From Oscillospiraceae bacterium (lineage in GTDB: Bacteria > Bacillota > Clostridia > Oscillospirales > Acutalibacteraceae): DNA of 64,000 bases. The DNA is taken from positions 36,230 to 100,229 of the forward strand of contig CACYHA010000015.1 of assembly GCA_902774035.1 (NCBI GenBank), in the 5' to 3' direction. This document shows, in pieces, positions 40,004-48,433 of this stretch. The notes below the pieces were generated by a model. It made no database searches. It was not told the DNA's origin and saw only the letters and a list, made by a program, of their open reading frames with translations. The position numbers and the translations under genes were made by a program. Position 1 is the first letter of the stretch. Every line of letters begins with the position of its first letter.

Positions 40004-41376
40004 GCGCTTTCACCCTTTTTCTGCAGGATGAGCGTCGCGATGCTTTTTGGCGGGAAGGTGAAAACCGGGGCGGGGGAGAGCGGCGAGAGCGAGCGGGTTT
40101 CGTCTGTCAAAAAGATCTCGCTGATCCCTGCCGGGAGCCGCAGCTCGACGCCCTTTTCGCCGTGATTGGCGACCACAAGGACCTGCCGTCCGTCCTTTTC
40201 GAAGCCTGCGGCCTGCAGAAGCGAACCCGCGTCCACACAAAAGCGGACGCTGCCGGGTTCGATGAACTTTGAAAAATGGCCGAAGGCGTAATAGCGTTTG
40301 GTCAGCGCGAAGGTGCGCGTGTCGTCGAATTCATAGAGCAGGCCGTCGCAGTAATCCACATTGGAAACGGCGATCCAGAGCTGCCAGGAGGTCACGTTGA
40401 GGATCGTCAGATCCTCCAGCATGATCTTTGTCTGCTCCAGCGCGGAATCCATGCCGTAGTCCCGGCCGCCCTTCATGTGGGTCCATTCGCTGGTTTTGGC
40501 GTTTGCATCGGGAAAATGCCGGTCCAGATAGCGGCGGTAGCGCCGCAGATAGGGCAGGCGGTCGCGAATGAAGGGCGCAAGCAGCCCCTTGTCCGGCCCG
40601 ACGCAGTAGGAGTGCGTGTCGATGGCGTCCACACGGGCGCGGATCTTTTTGTCGCCGAGGATGATGCGGCAATAGGTCTTGTTGAACCAGCGGATGTCGC
40701 CGTTTTCCGCGCCGGAAAGCCTGAGGTCGGAGAGCGCCGGCCGCTTGTCCATTTCATCGGCGAAGACGCGCAGCAGCTTTCGCACCTGATGGGGGCGGTA
40801 GTGGCAGCCCTCCTGGCCGCCCGTCCATTTCCACACCGGCTCGTTCACCGGCGACAGATAGCGCACCGGGATCCCCTCGGCGCGAAAATGCTCCACGCAG
40901 TCCAGACAGTAGTCGGCAAAACGGACATAGTTCTTTTTTGCAAGGTTGGTGCGAAACTGCTTGCTGCAGTGCGCCATGCCGTTTTTTGTGAATCGCTCGG
41001 GCGGCGAATTGACAAAGAACACGATGTCCGTCACGCCGTAGCTCACCGCCTGACGCAGCACCCACAGGGCGTTTTTGTCGCGGCTCCAGTCGTAGCCGTC
41101 GTCGCAGTCAAAGCTCTCGGCGCGGCGGCATTCGGGGTGGAATCGCCCCTTGCCGCTCTGCATGGAGCCGCCGCCGAGGTTGTAGCGGTAGCAGTTGACG
41201 CCGATGCCGTTTTCCTTGTCAAAGAGAAGCTGGGCGATGCGTTCGCGCTTCGGCAGGCCGCTTTGTTCGTCCGTTTCCGTCCAGCCGCCGATCTCCTGGG
41301 CCCACCATGCGCCGGAAACGCCGAAGGTCTCAACGGTCTGGTAGGTTTTGGCGCTGTCAAGGGTAAGCTGTTCCAT
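40000..41376 (-). CDS. Glycoside hydrolase family 30-like enzyme
   Basis: A 458-residue protein without signal peptide. The (beta/alpha)8 barrel has the acid/base Glu in LSPVNEPVWKW and the probable nucleophile Glu in TSEWTHMKGG; WQLWIAVSNVDYCDGLLYE is typical of the last strands, and a beta-sandwich side domain ends the protein (SVRFCVDAGSLLQAAGF). Relatives cleave beta-1,6-galactan, xylan or glucosylceramide. It heads a five-gene minus-strand operon with two sugar porters and an alpha/beta hydrolase. Confidence 0.85.
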   Translation of the reverse strand: MEQLTLDSAKTYQTVETFGVSGAWWAQEIGGWTETDEQSGLPKRERIAQLLFDKENGIGVNCYRYNLGGGSMQSGKGRFHPECRRAESFDCDDGYDWSRDKNALWVLRQAVSYGVTDIVFFVNSPPERFTKNGMAHCSKQFRTNLAKKNYVRFADYCLDCVEHFRAEGIPVRYLSPVNEPVWKWTGGQEGCHYRPHQVRKLLRVFADEMDKRPALSDLRLSGAENGDIRWFNKTYCRIILGDKKIRARVDAIDTHSYCVGPDKGLLAPFIRDRLPYLRRYRRYLDRHFPDANAKTSEWTHMKGGRDYGMDSALEQTKIMLEDLTILNVTSWQLWIAVSNVDYCDGLLYEFDDTRTFALTKRYYAFGHFSKFIEPGSVRFCVDAGSLLQAAGFEKDGRQVLVVANHGEKGVELRLPAGISEIFLTDETRSLSPLSPAPVFTFPPKSIATLILQKKGESA

Positions 41377-41417
41377 GTCGGTCCTCCTGAGTGAAAGATG
41401 AAGGATCTGCTATCTTA

Positions 41418-41446
41418 GTTATAAACAACTCCGGGAAAAAAGTCAA
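41418..41446 (-). promoter_or_regulatory. Promoter of the GH30 operon
   Basis: Minus strand TTGACT (41446-41441), 17-bp spacer, TATAAC (41423-41418), about 40 nt before the GH30 start. Confidence 0.75.
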
Positions 41447-41550
41447 GATGCTTTGGCGGGAAAGTGGTTCTTTTCTCCCTTTTTTCAAAAAGAAAACTAC
41501 GGGGCACGGAGAACTTCCATGTCCCGTCAAATTTGAATTTCGTGTTCGCT

Positions 41551-42624
41551 TTACTTTTTGGTGACGCCGTCGCCGTAGATGGTCGTCCAGTCGTTTTTCA
41601 TGGAAACGGGCACCCAGTCGAATTCCTTGCAGAGATCGAACATCTTTTGGGCCTTTTCCTCGTTGCCGTTTTCGCGCTCGGTGTCGTCGCAGCAGAGCAT
41701 GAAGGCAAGGCTCTTGTATTTGTTGCCGCTGGTGACATATTCCGCCATACTGCTGTCGCCTGTGCTGTTGCCGAAGGAGAGCACCGGCTGTTGGCCGATC
41801 TCCTGCATGATCACGGAAACCTTGTTCATCTTCAGGTTTTTGATGAGAAAATCGCCGCCGAGAACAAGCTCGTCATTGTCGTCATAAACATAGTTCAGAC
41901 CGTCCGTATCGCCCTGGTCGTTGGCGACCACAGTCTCGTCGGAGCCGATGATCTGGCGGTTCGGCACATCCAGCGGAGAGTTGTCCGCAATGCCGCGCAC
42001 AATGAAGCGGTCGGTGCCGCTGACCACGTAAACCGTGAAGTCGTTCGCCTGCAGGTAATTTACGACCTGCAGCATCGGACGGTACCAGCCCTCGCCGCGG
42101 GTCATGCCTTCATAGCTCGGCATGGGCTGCTTTTTGAACGCCTGGATATAGGCGTTGAACTCGTCGATCGTCATGCCTTCAAACGCGCTGGCCACAGCCT
42201 TGCCGTGGTCGATCTCCAGTCCTTCAAAGGATGCGCCGGTCTCGTTTTGTTCTTTGATTTTGTTTGCGACCTCGCGCTCAAAATCGGAAGCTTTGTCCTT
42301 GTAGTCCGGATCCTCCAGCACGCGGTAGGCCAGCAGGGTGTAATCGAAATAGTTCGGGTCGGTCTCGCAGAACAGGGTTCCGTCGAGGTCGAACACGGCG
42401 ATGCGATCCTCCGCCGGGATGAAGTCTGCGCTGCCCTCTGTCGTGATCGCGTCCATGTATTCGGTCAGCGCCTGTCTGGCCGGGGCGTCTTCTGTCCAAA
42501 GGGAGAAGGCCTCCTCCGGTTTTGCCGTTGGCTCGGCGGAATTGCCGCAGGCGCTCAGGACGCCGCAGAGACAAAGCGCCGCCAGGAAAAGGGCGAGCAG
42601 TTGTTTGGATCTTGTGTGTTTCAC
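41551..42624 (-). CDS. HAD-family phosphatase lipoprotein
   Basis: A 357-residue surface lipoprotein: signal helix with lipobox LSAC near residue 26. HAD motifs are visible: nucleophile in AVFDLDGTLF (motif I), VVSGTDRF (motif II) and SFGNSTGDSSM (motif IV region), with a large helical cap between I and II, so it is of the phosphoserine-phosphatase-like group. It is the last gene of the HD/STAS/HATPase operon, 38 nt after the anti-sigma-like gene. Substrate outside the cell is unknown. Confidence 0.8.
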   Translation of the reverse strand: MKHTRSKQLLALFLAALCLCGVLSACGNSAEPTAKPEEAFSLWTEDAPARQALTEYMDAITTEGSADFIPAEDRIAVFDLDGTLFCETDPNYFDYTLLAYRVLEDPDYKDKASDFEREVANKIKEQNETGASFEGLEIDHGKAVASAFEGMTIDEFNAYIQAFKKQPMPSYEGMTRGEGWYRPMLQVVNYLQANDFTVYVVSGTDRFIVRGIADNSPLDVPNRQIIGSDETVVANDQGDTDGLNYVYDDNDELVLGGDFLIKNLKMNKVSVIMQEIGQQPVLSFGNSTGDSSMAEYVTSGNKYKSLAFMLCCDDTERENGNEEKAQKMFDLCKEFDWVPVSMKNDWTTIYGDGVTKK

Positions 42625-42662
42625 AGCGGGATACTCCTTTCAGGGTTGCAGCTTGCGCCGCT

Positions 42663-43100
42663 TTAATTGAGCTTTTTGGTCATGCGCAGAATGTTCCGGC
42701 CGTTTTCATAGCGGTATTCCACGGTGTCCATGCTTTTTTTGATGAGAAAGATGCCGAGACCGCCGATTTGCCTGTCTTCGGCGGAAAGCGAAATGTCCGG
42801 GTCGTCCCTGGCCAGGGGATCATAAGGGGTGCCGCTGTCGATCAGAGTCAGGGCGACCGTGCCGTCCGTTTCTTCCAGCCGGATCGTCGCGTCGCCCTTG
42901 TCGCCGCCGTAGGCGTAGGAGGCGATGTTGACAAAGGCTTCTTCCACACACAGGTCGATCTGCATCTGCGCTTTCATCGGGCAGTCGTGCTCCTCGAGAA
43001 AGCTGTCAACAAAATCGTTCACCAGAGCCAGGCTTTCTTTTTCTGCAGGCACATGCAGTTCTTTTGCGCCGCCGGACGCGGTAGGCTCAAAACAGATCAT
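42663..43100 (-). CDS. Anti-sigma-factor-like ATPase (RsbW/HATPase_c_2)
   Basis: A 145-residue protein of the GHKL kinase fold. The N box is DLCVEEAFVNIASYAYG, the G1 box IDSGTPYDPLARDDPD and the G2 region RQIGGLGIFLIKKSMD. These proteins phosphorylate a STAS antagonist on Ser and release or hold a partner. It overlaps the upstream STAS gene by 4 nt, the arrangement of partner-switching pairs. No cognate alternative sigma factor is next to it. Confidence 0.88.
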   Translation of the reverse strand: MICFEPTASGGAKELHVPAEKESLALVNDFVDSFLEEHDCPMKAQMQIDLCVEEAFVNIASYAYGGDKGDATIRLEETDGTVALTLIDSGTPYDPLARDDPDISLSAEDRQIGGLGIFLIKKSMDTVEYRYENGRNILRMTKKLN

Positions 43101-43402
43101 GATTCGACCTCGATGGTAAGAATGTCGCAGAATCCGGTCATTTCAAAAATCTCCATGATTTGCGGCTGCGTGTGGATCAGCTTCATGCTGCCCTGCTTCT
43201 GCATCAGCTTCTGCGCTTTCAAAAAGACGCGCAGTCCCGCCGAGGAGGTGTAGACCAGCTCTTTCAGATCAAAAACGAGCGTCGTAACGCCGGGGCTTTG
43301 TTCCAAAAGCGTTTTTTCCAGTTCCGGAGCGGTTTTGGTGTCCAGCCGACCGGTGAGGCGGATGGTCAGCAGGCCGTTTTCTTTTTTTGTCAAAATCTCC
43401 AT
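43097..43402 (-). CDS. STAS-domain anti-sigma factor antagonist
   Basis: A 101-residue single-domain STAS protein. RLTGRLDTKTAPELE starts the fold and the phosphoacceptor loop reads LVYTSSAGLRVFL, with Ser in the usual DSSG-like position (here TSSAG). It overlaps the HATPase gene, so the two form a switch pair. Its loop is nearly identical to that of the STAS domain in the next upstream gene, which may compete for the same kinase. Confidence 0.9.
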   Translation of the reverse strand: MEILTKKENGLLTIRLTGRLDTKTAPELEKTLLEQSPGVTTLVFDLKELVYTSSAGLRVFLKAQKLMQKQGSMKLIHTQPQIMEIFEMTGFCDILTIEVES

Positions 43403-43416
43403 CTTGTGTCACCCTT

Positions 43417-44592
43417 TCAGAAAGAGAGCGTGTCGATCTTCGGTACAAGCGTACACAGCGCCGATTTGCAGTAGTCGACCAGCTTTTCCTTGTAAGCGTC
43501 GTTTTCCTTCGCCTTGCGGAAGGTGCGGCGCAGGATGCGCGCGTAGCAGATCACGGCCGCCTTGTCCTCAACTGCCTGCAGGAAGGCCGGGTCGTCGGTG
43601 CCGAAATAGGAGCGCAGCGTTTCGTTCCAGAAGCGCAGGCTTTGTTCATAGGGGATGCCGAGGAAATGATGGACATTTTCGCGGTCGATGCAGGAAAAGC
43701 CGAGGTAGGCGGCGTAGATGGCGGCGAATTCAAAGATCGGGTGTCCCATGGCGAGGGTGTCCATGTCGATCAGCAGGTTTTCGCCGTCCTGCCGCATGAT
43801 GTTTTTGATGTGGTAGTCGCCGTGGAGCATGTTCAGCGTGTCGGGAACGGCTTTGAACAGCGCGATCAGCTTTTCGCCGATCTCGGCGGGCAGGTGATCT
43901 CTGCAGAACGCGGCCCAGACCAGAGCTTCCGCCTTTTTGTCGGGCAGCTCGCCGGGCTTGAGCATGGTGGCATGGATCTTTTTGAGGATCTCGACGCTTT
44001 CCCTTGCGAGTTCTTCCGTTTGCGAGGGATCCTCGATCATCAGCTTGGCGAAGGATTTGGCGTTCAGCAGCTCAAACACGGAGCCGTAAAGGTCGCCGAC
44101 CTTGACAACGTCGTAGGGAATGGCGGTGGGCACGCCCATCACAAAGGCCTTGCGCGCCAGCTCGCGCTCGTTATGGATCTCCTCCAGCGCGTCGTGGTTT
44201 TTATAGACCTTGACGATGGTGTCGGCGTCGATGCGGTAAACCTTGCCGTTCGCGCCTTCGCCGATCACCTCGCAGCCCTCCACGGAAAGTTCGCGGTAGG
44301 CCTTGGAGATGTCCATCATCTCGGTGAAGCCGGTCATGTCGAAGATCTCATAGACCTCGGAGGAGGCGTTGATGATCTTGGTTGCGGGGTTTGCTTTTTT
44401 CAGCCGCAAAATGATCCGCAGTCCGGCGCTGGAGATGTACTCCAGATTTTGGGCGTCCAGCACAAGCGCGCCGGAAAAGCCGCCGAGCTGCGCATTGATC
44501 TCACTTTCGGTCACGGCGGCGTTGGTGGAATCGATCCGTCCTTTCAAAAACACGGTCAGGATGTTTTCGCTTTGTTTCGCAGAAATTGTCAT
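43417..44592 (-). CDS. Fusion of STAS domain with aminoglycoside/choline-kinase-like domain
   Basis: A 391-residue protein. Residues 1-100 are a STAS domain (FLKGRIDSTNAAVTESEI; LEYISSAGLRIIL). Residues about 105-360 are a kinase-like fold of the APH family: GEGANGKVYRI glycine loop, TIVKVYK with the ATP-binding Lys, catalytic LHGDYHIKNIM and metal-binding LLIDMDTLAMG. The fold resembles the TIGR02172 group. It lies between an HD-hydrolase gene and the switch pair. The kinase half may act on a small molecule or protein; no substrate can be read. Confidence 0.85.
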   Translation of the reverse strand: MTISAKQSENILTVFLKGRIDSTNAAVTESEINAQLGGFSGALVLDAQNLEYISSAGLRIILRLKKANPATKIINASSEVYEIFDMTGFTEMMDISKAYRELSVEGCEVIGEGANGKVYRIDADTIVKVYKNHDALEEIHNERELARKAFVMGVPTAIPYDVVKVGDLYGSVFELLNAKSFAKLMIEDPSQTEELARESVEILKKIHATMLKPGELPDKKAEALVWAAFCRDHLPAEIGEKLIALFKAVPDTLNMLHGDYHIKNIMRQDGENLLIDMDTLAMGHPIFEFAAIYAAYLGFSCIDRENVHHFLGIPYEQSLRFWNETLRSYFGTDDPAFLQAVEDKAAVICYARILRRTFRKAKENDAYKEKLVDYCKSALCTLVPKIDTLSF

Positions 44593-44597
44593 GGCGT

Positions 44598-45170
44598 TCA
44601 GTCTCCTTTATATTGATCGAATACGGCGTGCACATGCAGGCTGTATTCCTGATAGGCGGCGGTGTCTTTCAGATCCTCCAGCAGTTCCAGAATGCGGAAA
44701 AAATACCATTTGTGCGCCCTTGGGTCGCGGTTGTTGAACCGGTCGAACACTGCCGTGCCGAGCGCATCGTGGCCCCGCCGCAGCGCCCGGATGTTGGCCA
44801 GCTTGTCGCCCAGCCAAAGCATTTTCACGGCGATGTCGTCTGTTTGGGCCAGCGCCTGCAGCGATTCCTCCTTGCGCACCTGCCAGGTCATCTCCGGCGG
44901 AACGGCGGGCCGTTTGTCTTCGGTCTCGTGCATCACAAGATCGTAAACGCGCTGCCCGAAGGTTTCCAGGATCTGCTGCGGCGTCACGGCGGTATCCTCC
45001 ACGGTGTCGTGCAAAACGGCGGCCGCCAGGATCTCCTCGTCGTCGGTCAGCGTCGTCACGATCGCGGCGTCCTCCAGCGGATGCAGAATAAACGGAGAGC
45101 CGTCTTTTCGTTTTTGCCCGGCATGAGCGTCAACGGCAAAATGAATGGCTTTTTCAAGAATGCTTTGCAT
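44598..45170 (-). CDS. HD-domain hydrolase (SpoT/MESH1-like)
   Basis: A 190-residue enzyme of the small (p)ppGpp-hydrolase type. Motifs: FAVDAHAGQKRKDGSPFILH (His of the HD set), AVLHDTVEDTAVT (HD pair) and LWLGDKLANIRAL (later Asp). No synthetase domain. The ATG at 45170 has GGAGG nine bases upstream; a longer frame to 45461 runs through the palindromic repeat and is not used. It is the first gene of the partner-switching operon and lies 5 nt before the STAS-kinase fusion. Confidence 0.85.
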   Translation of the reverse strand: MQSILEKAIHFAVDAHAGQKRKDGSPFILHPLEDAAIVTTLTDDEEILAAAVLHDTVEDTAVTPQQILETFGQRVYDLVMHETEDKRPAVPPEMTWQVRKEESLQALAQTDDIAVKMLWLGDKLANIRALRRGHDALGTAVFDRFNNRDPRAHKWYFFRILELLEDLKDTAAYQEYSLHVHAVFDQYKGD

Positions 45171-45201
45171 CGACAGAGCCTCCTTCGTCAACAGTTGATT
45201 T

Positions 45202-45231
45202 ATTATATCATATTCCTGCAGGAAATCGCAA
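45202..45231 (-). promoter_or_regulatory. Promoter of the HD/STAS operon
   Basis: Minus strand TTGCGA (45231-45226), 18-bp spacer, TATAAT (45207-45202), about 30 nt before the HD-hydrolase start. Confidence 0.7.
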
Positions 45232-45276
45232 CCTTTTTCTTTCGGATTTCGGCAGTTTTTGGAAAAAAGGTTTTTT

Positions 45277-45412
45277 GCGCACGGCTTTGCCGTGCGCAGG
45301 CGGCGGCGGAACCGCGCGGCCCGGGCCGCGCGAAAACGAAGCAGGGCTTCGTTTTGAACCGTGCCGGGGCACGGTTCGTTCCGCCGCCGCCTGCCGCGCA
45401 GCGAAGCTGCGC
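45277..45412. repeat. Cloverleaf-like palindromic element
   Basis: A 15-bp outer inverted repeat (45298-45312 with 45378-45392) encloses three hairpins: a 20-bp palindrome at 45313-45332, AAAACGAAGC/GCTTCGTTTT at 45333-45355, and GAACCGTGC/GCACGGTTC at 45356-45377. Two more hairpins flank it (45277-45297 with a TTT loop; 45396-45412 with a GAA loop). No ORF is supported. The pairing is so complete that a structured RNA or mobile palindromic DNA is likely. Confidence 0.75.
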
Positions 45413-45542
45413 GAAAAGGGGGGCTGTTTTTTAAAAGAGCAAAAGAAAGCGCTTTCTTCACAGAACAAGTCTGCGAAACGCGCTTTCTTTGTTTTTACTT
45501 TGATTTTTTTGTTGCCCCCGCTTTGAAAAACGGAGAAGCGGT

Positions 45543-47786
45543 TTATTCTTCGGGCGCTGCGGTCGTCGTTTCGTCGATCGGAACCGGCGCGACGGCGCTT
45601 TCCGTGTCGAAGGGCAGGGTCTGCGCCGCATCCGGCGCGGCGGTGGTTTCCGCAAGCTCCTCCTGAATCTCCGCGACCGTGTCCTCTTCAAGTGGCTCTG
45701 TGTCGGCTTGCTGTGCGTCCCTGTCATAGATCAGGGTGCGCGTTCTTTCGCAGGAATCCATGTCGAATTCCAGCACATCGGAATCCGTCAGGGTGTAGAC
45801 CTTGTCGCCGATGTAGGTGCCGCGGAAAAAGGCGCTGCCGTTGTAATACCGGTCGAGTTTGTCGAGTGCGCCGCGGTGATAGGCTTTTTCGTCGGTGAAC
45901 TTGCCGTTTTTGACCGTGTAGGTCTTATAGACGGATTTCGTGCCGCGCCACTCGTCGCCGCTGTAGACGCTGTAGCTCGCCGGCAGGCCGAAGATGCCGC
46001 GTTCGGAATCGAACACAAAGGCTTTCGGGTCATAGTTGACGTCGGTCTGCGCCTCCTTGAGCACGCGCTCGTCGAGCACCTTCGGCGCCGTCGGGTCGCT
46101 GATGTCGAACAGGGAGAGCTTGACGCAGCTTCGGTTGACGTTTTCTTCGTCGCCGGCATAGCCCACGCCCAGCAGCAGCGTATCCGACAGGGGGTGCAGA
46201 TATTCCGAAAAGCCGGGAAGCTTGACCTTGCCGAGGATCTTCGGCTGCTTCGGGTCAGAAAGGTCGATGGCAAAGAGGGGATCGGTGTTGCGGAAGGTGA
46301 CCACATAGACCAGATCGCCGAGGAAGCGGGCGGATTTGACCTGCTCGTCGGGAGCGAAGTCCGTCAGCTTGCCGACAGTCTCCAGCTTGCCGTTCAGCAC
46401 ATACAGGGAGCTGATATCAACGTCCTTCTTGTAGTCGTAATCTGTGGTTGTCACACACAGAAAGCCTTTGTACTGGTCAACGGCGTAATGGTCATCCGTG
46501 ACGCCGGGCACGGTTCCGCTCGCCTTGAGCACGGGCTTGCCGCCGTTCAGCGCAAAGGCGCAGATCTCTGTGGCCTGGGTGCTGTTGTCCCAGTCATAAG
46601 CATTGTTCAGCACATAGAGCGTGTCGGTGGTGCAGTAAAGAAGGCTGCTGTTTCCCAGCAGGCTGACTTTTTCAATGTCGCGCTGCGGGTTTGCCGTGTC
46701 CAGGGCGGTCAAAACGATATACGTTGTGCAGTCGCCCTTCGGATCCCGGACATAGATGCTGTCGCAGGGGAGCTCCTTTCCGTTGACGGAGGGCACACAG
46801 ACGGTCTTTTTGTCGGCGTTGGGGTAGACCGTGTGCCGCGTCACGGTGTATAGAATGTCACCGACCATGCGGGAGCTTTCGGCGGCGCCGTCCTGAATGG
46901 CGGCGCGCAGAAGCGCGGGCTTTGCCCGGTCCGCAATGTCATAGACAAGGGTCACGGTGCTGGATTCGACATAGCCGTAATAATACGGATAACCGCCTCT
47001 GCTCGTTTTGACGCTCGCGCCGAAATAGACGTCGTCCGCCGGGGTGTCGCCGGTGTACAGCGTGCCGCCCACGACCAGACGGTCGCCCAGCACATAGAGC
47101 GAGGAGAACTGATACCACTGGTTGTCCTTTTCCGGCTCCGGCTCGCCCTGAAAAACGCATTCCATGCTCTGCGTGTCGATGATCGAAAACTTGCCGCGCG
47201 AGGCGGTGTAGAGCCAGCGCCCGTCGTTTTTCACAACGTCGCCCTCGTCCACATCTTCCGTGCGGGTGTTGGTTCTGCCGTAGCTGCCGGAGGCCTGCGC
47301 CGCGGCGGCGTTGGGAACGGCGGTCGTGTCGAAGCTTCCGGCATACTCATAATCAACGACGGCTTCGTCCGCGGTTTTCATCCGCACGCCGCCGAAGATG
47401 GCGTCGATGCGGCCCTCCGCCTTGCGCTTTTCGGCAATGTTTTTGAAGTAGGCCTTCAGGTCGGCGTCGGAATCAAACTGCGACAGGGGAACGGCGCTTT
47501 CTTCGGCGGAAAGGGGCGTGGTGTTGACCTCGGCGATCTCCGGATCCACCGGTGTGGTGTGGACCGTTTTCTGCCAGGGGATCATCTGCACGCAGGTGAT
47601 CGCGACGGCTGCCGCGGCGGCGACCGCCACAATGCGCGGAAGCACCTTGATCTTTTTCTTGTCCTGCTTCGGCTGCGCCTGTTCCAGCTTTTCCACAACG
47701 GCGCTTTCGCTAAGGCGCTCCGGCAGGGGCGTCTGCTCGCTTTCGAGCAGAGCTTTATATTCGTCAAACGACGGGTCTTTTTTCAT
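45543..47786 (-). CDS. Membrane-anchored beta-propeller protein, likely anti-sigma partner
   Basis: A 747-residue protein. A cytoplasmic N-terminal part (about 1-55) precedes one membrane helix (VLPRIVAVAAAAAVAIT) and a large outside domain with repeated blades (RWLYTASRGKFSIIDTQS; SVTLVYDIADRAKPAL-like strands; VSLLGNSSLLYCTTDTLYVL; GLPASYSVYSGDEWRG), matching the secreted beta-propeller family PF09826. A Glu/Thr/Ala-rich tail ends it. The ATG at 47786 has AAGGAG nine bases upstream. It begins 5 nt after the ECF sigma gene, so it is probably the sensor/anti-sigma, although no ZAS motif is seen. Confidence 0.75.
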   Translation of the reverse strand: MKKDPSFDEYKALLESEQTPLPERLSESAVVEKLEQAQPKQDKKKIKVLPRIVAVAAAAAVAITCVQMIPWQKTVHTTPVDPEIAEVNTTPLSAEESAVPLSQFDSDADLKAYFKNIAEKRKAEGRIDAIFGGVRMKTADEAVVDYEYAGSFDTTAVPNAAAAQASGSYGRTNTRTEDVDEGDVVKNDGRWLYTASRGKFSIIDTQSMECVFQGEPEPEKDNQWYQFSSLYVLGDRLVVGGTLYTGDTPADDVYFGASVKTSRGGYPYYYGYVESSTVTLVYDIADRAKPALLRAAIQDGAAESSRMVGDILYTVTRHTVYPNADKKTVCVPSVNGKELPCDSIYVRDPKGDCTTYIVLTALDTANPQRDIEKVSLLGNSSLLYCTTDTLYVLNNAYDWDNSTQATEICAFALNGGKPVLKASGTVPGVTDDHYAVDQYKGFLCVTTTDYDYKKDVDISSLYVLNGKLETVGKLTDFAPDEQVKSARFLGDLVYVVTFRNTDPLFAIDLSDPKQPKILGKVKLPGFSEYLHPLSDTLLLGVGYAGDEENVNRSCVKLSLFDISDPTAPKVLDERVLKEAQTDVNYDPKAFVFDSERGIFGLPASYSVYSGDEWRGTKSVYKTYTVKNGKFTDEKAYHRGALDKLDRYYNGSAFFRGTYIGDKVYTLTDSDVLEFDMDSCERTRTLIYDRDAQQADTEPLEEDTVAEIQEELAETTAAPDAAQTLPFDTESAVAPVPIDETTTAAPEE

Positions 47787-47791
47787 GGAAA

Positions 47792-48310
47792 TCACTCCTT
47801 CAAAAGGGCTTGCAGTTTTTCCTTTGTGCGGAACAGTCTGGATCGCACCGTGCCGGGCTTGCTGTTTGTCATCTCGGCCAGCTCTTTGCTGGTGTAGCCG
47901 AAGAGCACCGAGAGTAAAAACAGTTCGCGTTCCTCGGCTTCAAGCTGCGCCATGGCCTGCTTGAGCGCGGCGTTCTCGCTGAGATCGACAGCATCTTGCG
48001 GCGCATTGGCATCCTCCGGGGACACGGTGTGAAGCTGCGCCTGCTTTTCGCGCAGTTGTTCCCGGCAGCAGTTCAGCAGGATCGAGAACATCCACGAGCG
48101 GAACGCCTGCGCCTTTTCCAGATTCCGGATCTTTTGAAAGGCGCGCAGGACTGCCTCGCTGACCGCGTCCTCCGCGCGGGTCGGGGAACCGGTCTGGAAG
48201 ACGGCAAAACGGTAAAGGTCTGCGGCGACGGTGATGTACAGCTTGCCGAAGGCAGCCGTGTCGCCGTTTTTTGCTTGTTTGACCAGATCTTTGATCACAT
48301 TCGAGCTCAT
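47792..48310 (-). CDS. ECF-type RNA polymerase sigma factor
   Basis: A 172-residue sigma-70 factor. Region 2 is LYRFAVFQTGSPTRAEDAVS and FRSWMFSILLNCCRE; region 4 is ERELFLLSVLFGYTSKELAE and KPGTVRSRLFRTKEKLQ. A Glu/Asp/Ala-rich linker joins them. The ATG at 48310 is chosen; an in-frame GTG lies three codons earlier. Upstream is a probable ECF promoter, which suggests it activates its own gene and the linked beta-propeller gene. Confidence 0.93.
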   Translation of the reverse strand: MSSNVIKDLVKQAKNGDTAAFGKLYITVAADLYRFAVFQTGSPTRAEDAVSEAVLRAFQKIRNLEKAQAFRSWMFSILLNCCREQLREKQAQLHTVSPEDANAPQDAVDLSENAALKQAMAQLEAEERELFLLSVLFGYTSKELAEMTNSKPGTVRSRLFRTKEKLQALLKE

Positions 48311-48336
48311 ATGTATCACATCCGTTCACTGTATTA

Positions 48337-48363
48337 GACGAAAAAACCGGGCAAAGTGTTGCA
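48337..48363 (-). promoter_or_regulatory. Probable autoregulated ECF promoter
   Basis: Minus strand TGCAAC (48363-48358), a 17-nt spacer containing a T run, and CGTC (48340-48337). The AAC -35 and CGTC -10 are hallmarks of ECF-dependent promoters. It lies about 27 nt before the sigma gene. Confidence 0.65.
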
Positions 48364-48433
48364 TGAAAAAGAAAAATATTTCCGCGCATAGCGAAAAAGG
48401 GAAAAGCAAAAGCTACCTGCGGAGGTGTTTGAA

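Noticed and set aside
45171-45461. N-terminal extension of the HD-hydrolase frame to 45461
   Set aside because: It translates the palindromic element and the promoter; GGAGG and the family's usual start are at 45170.
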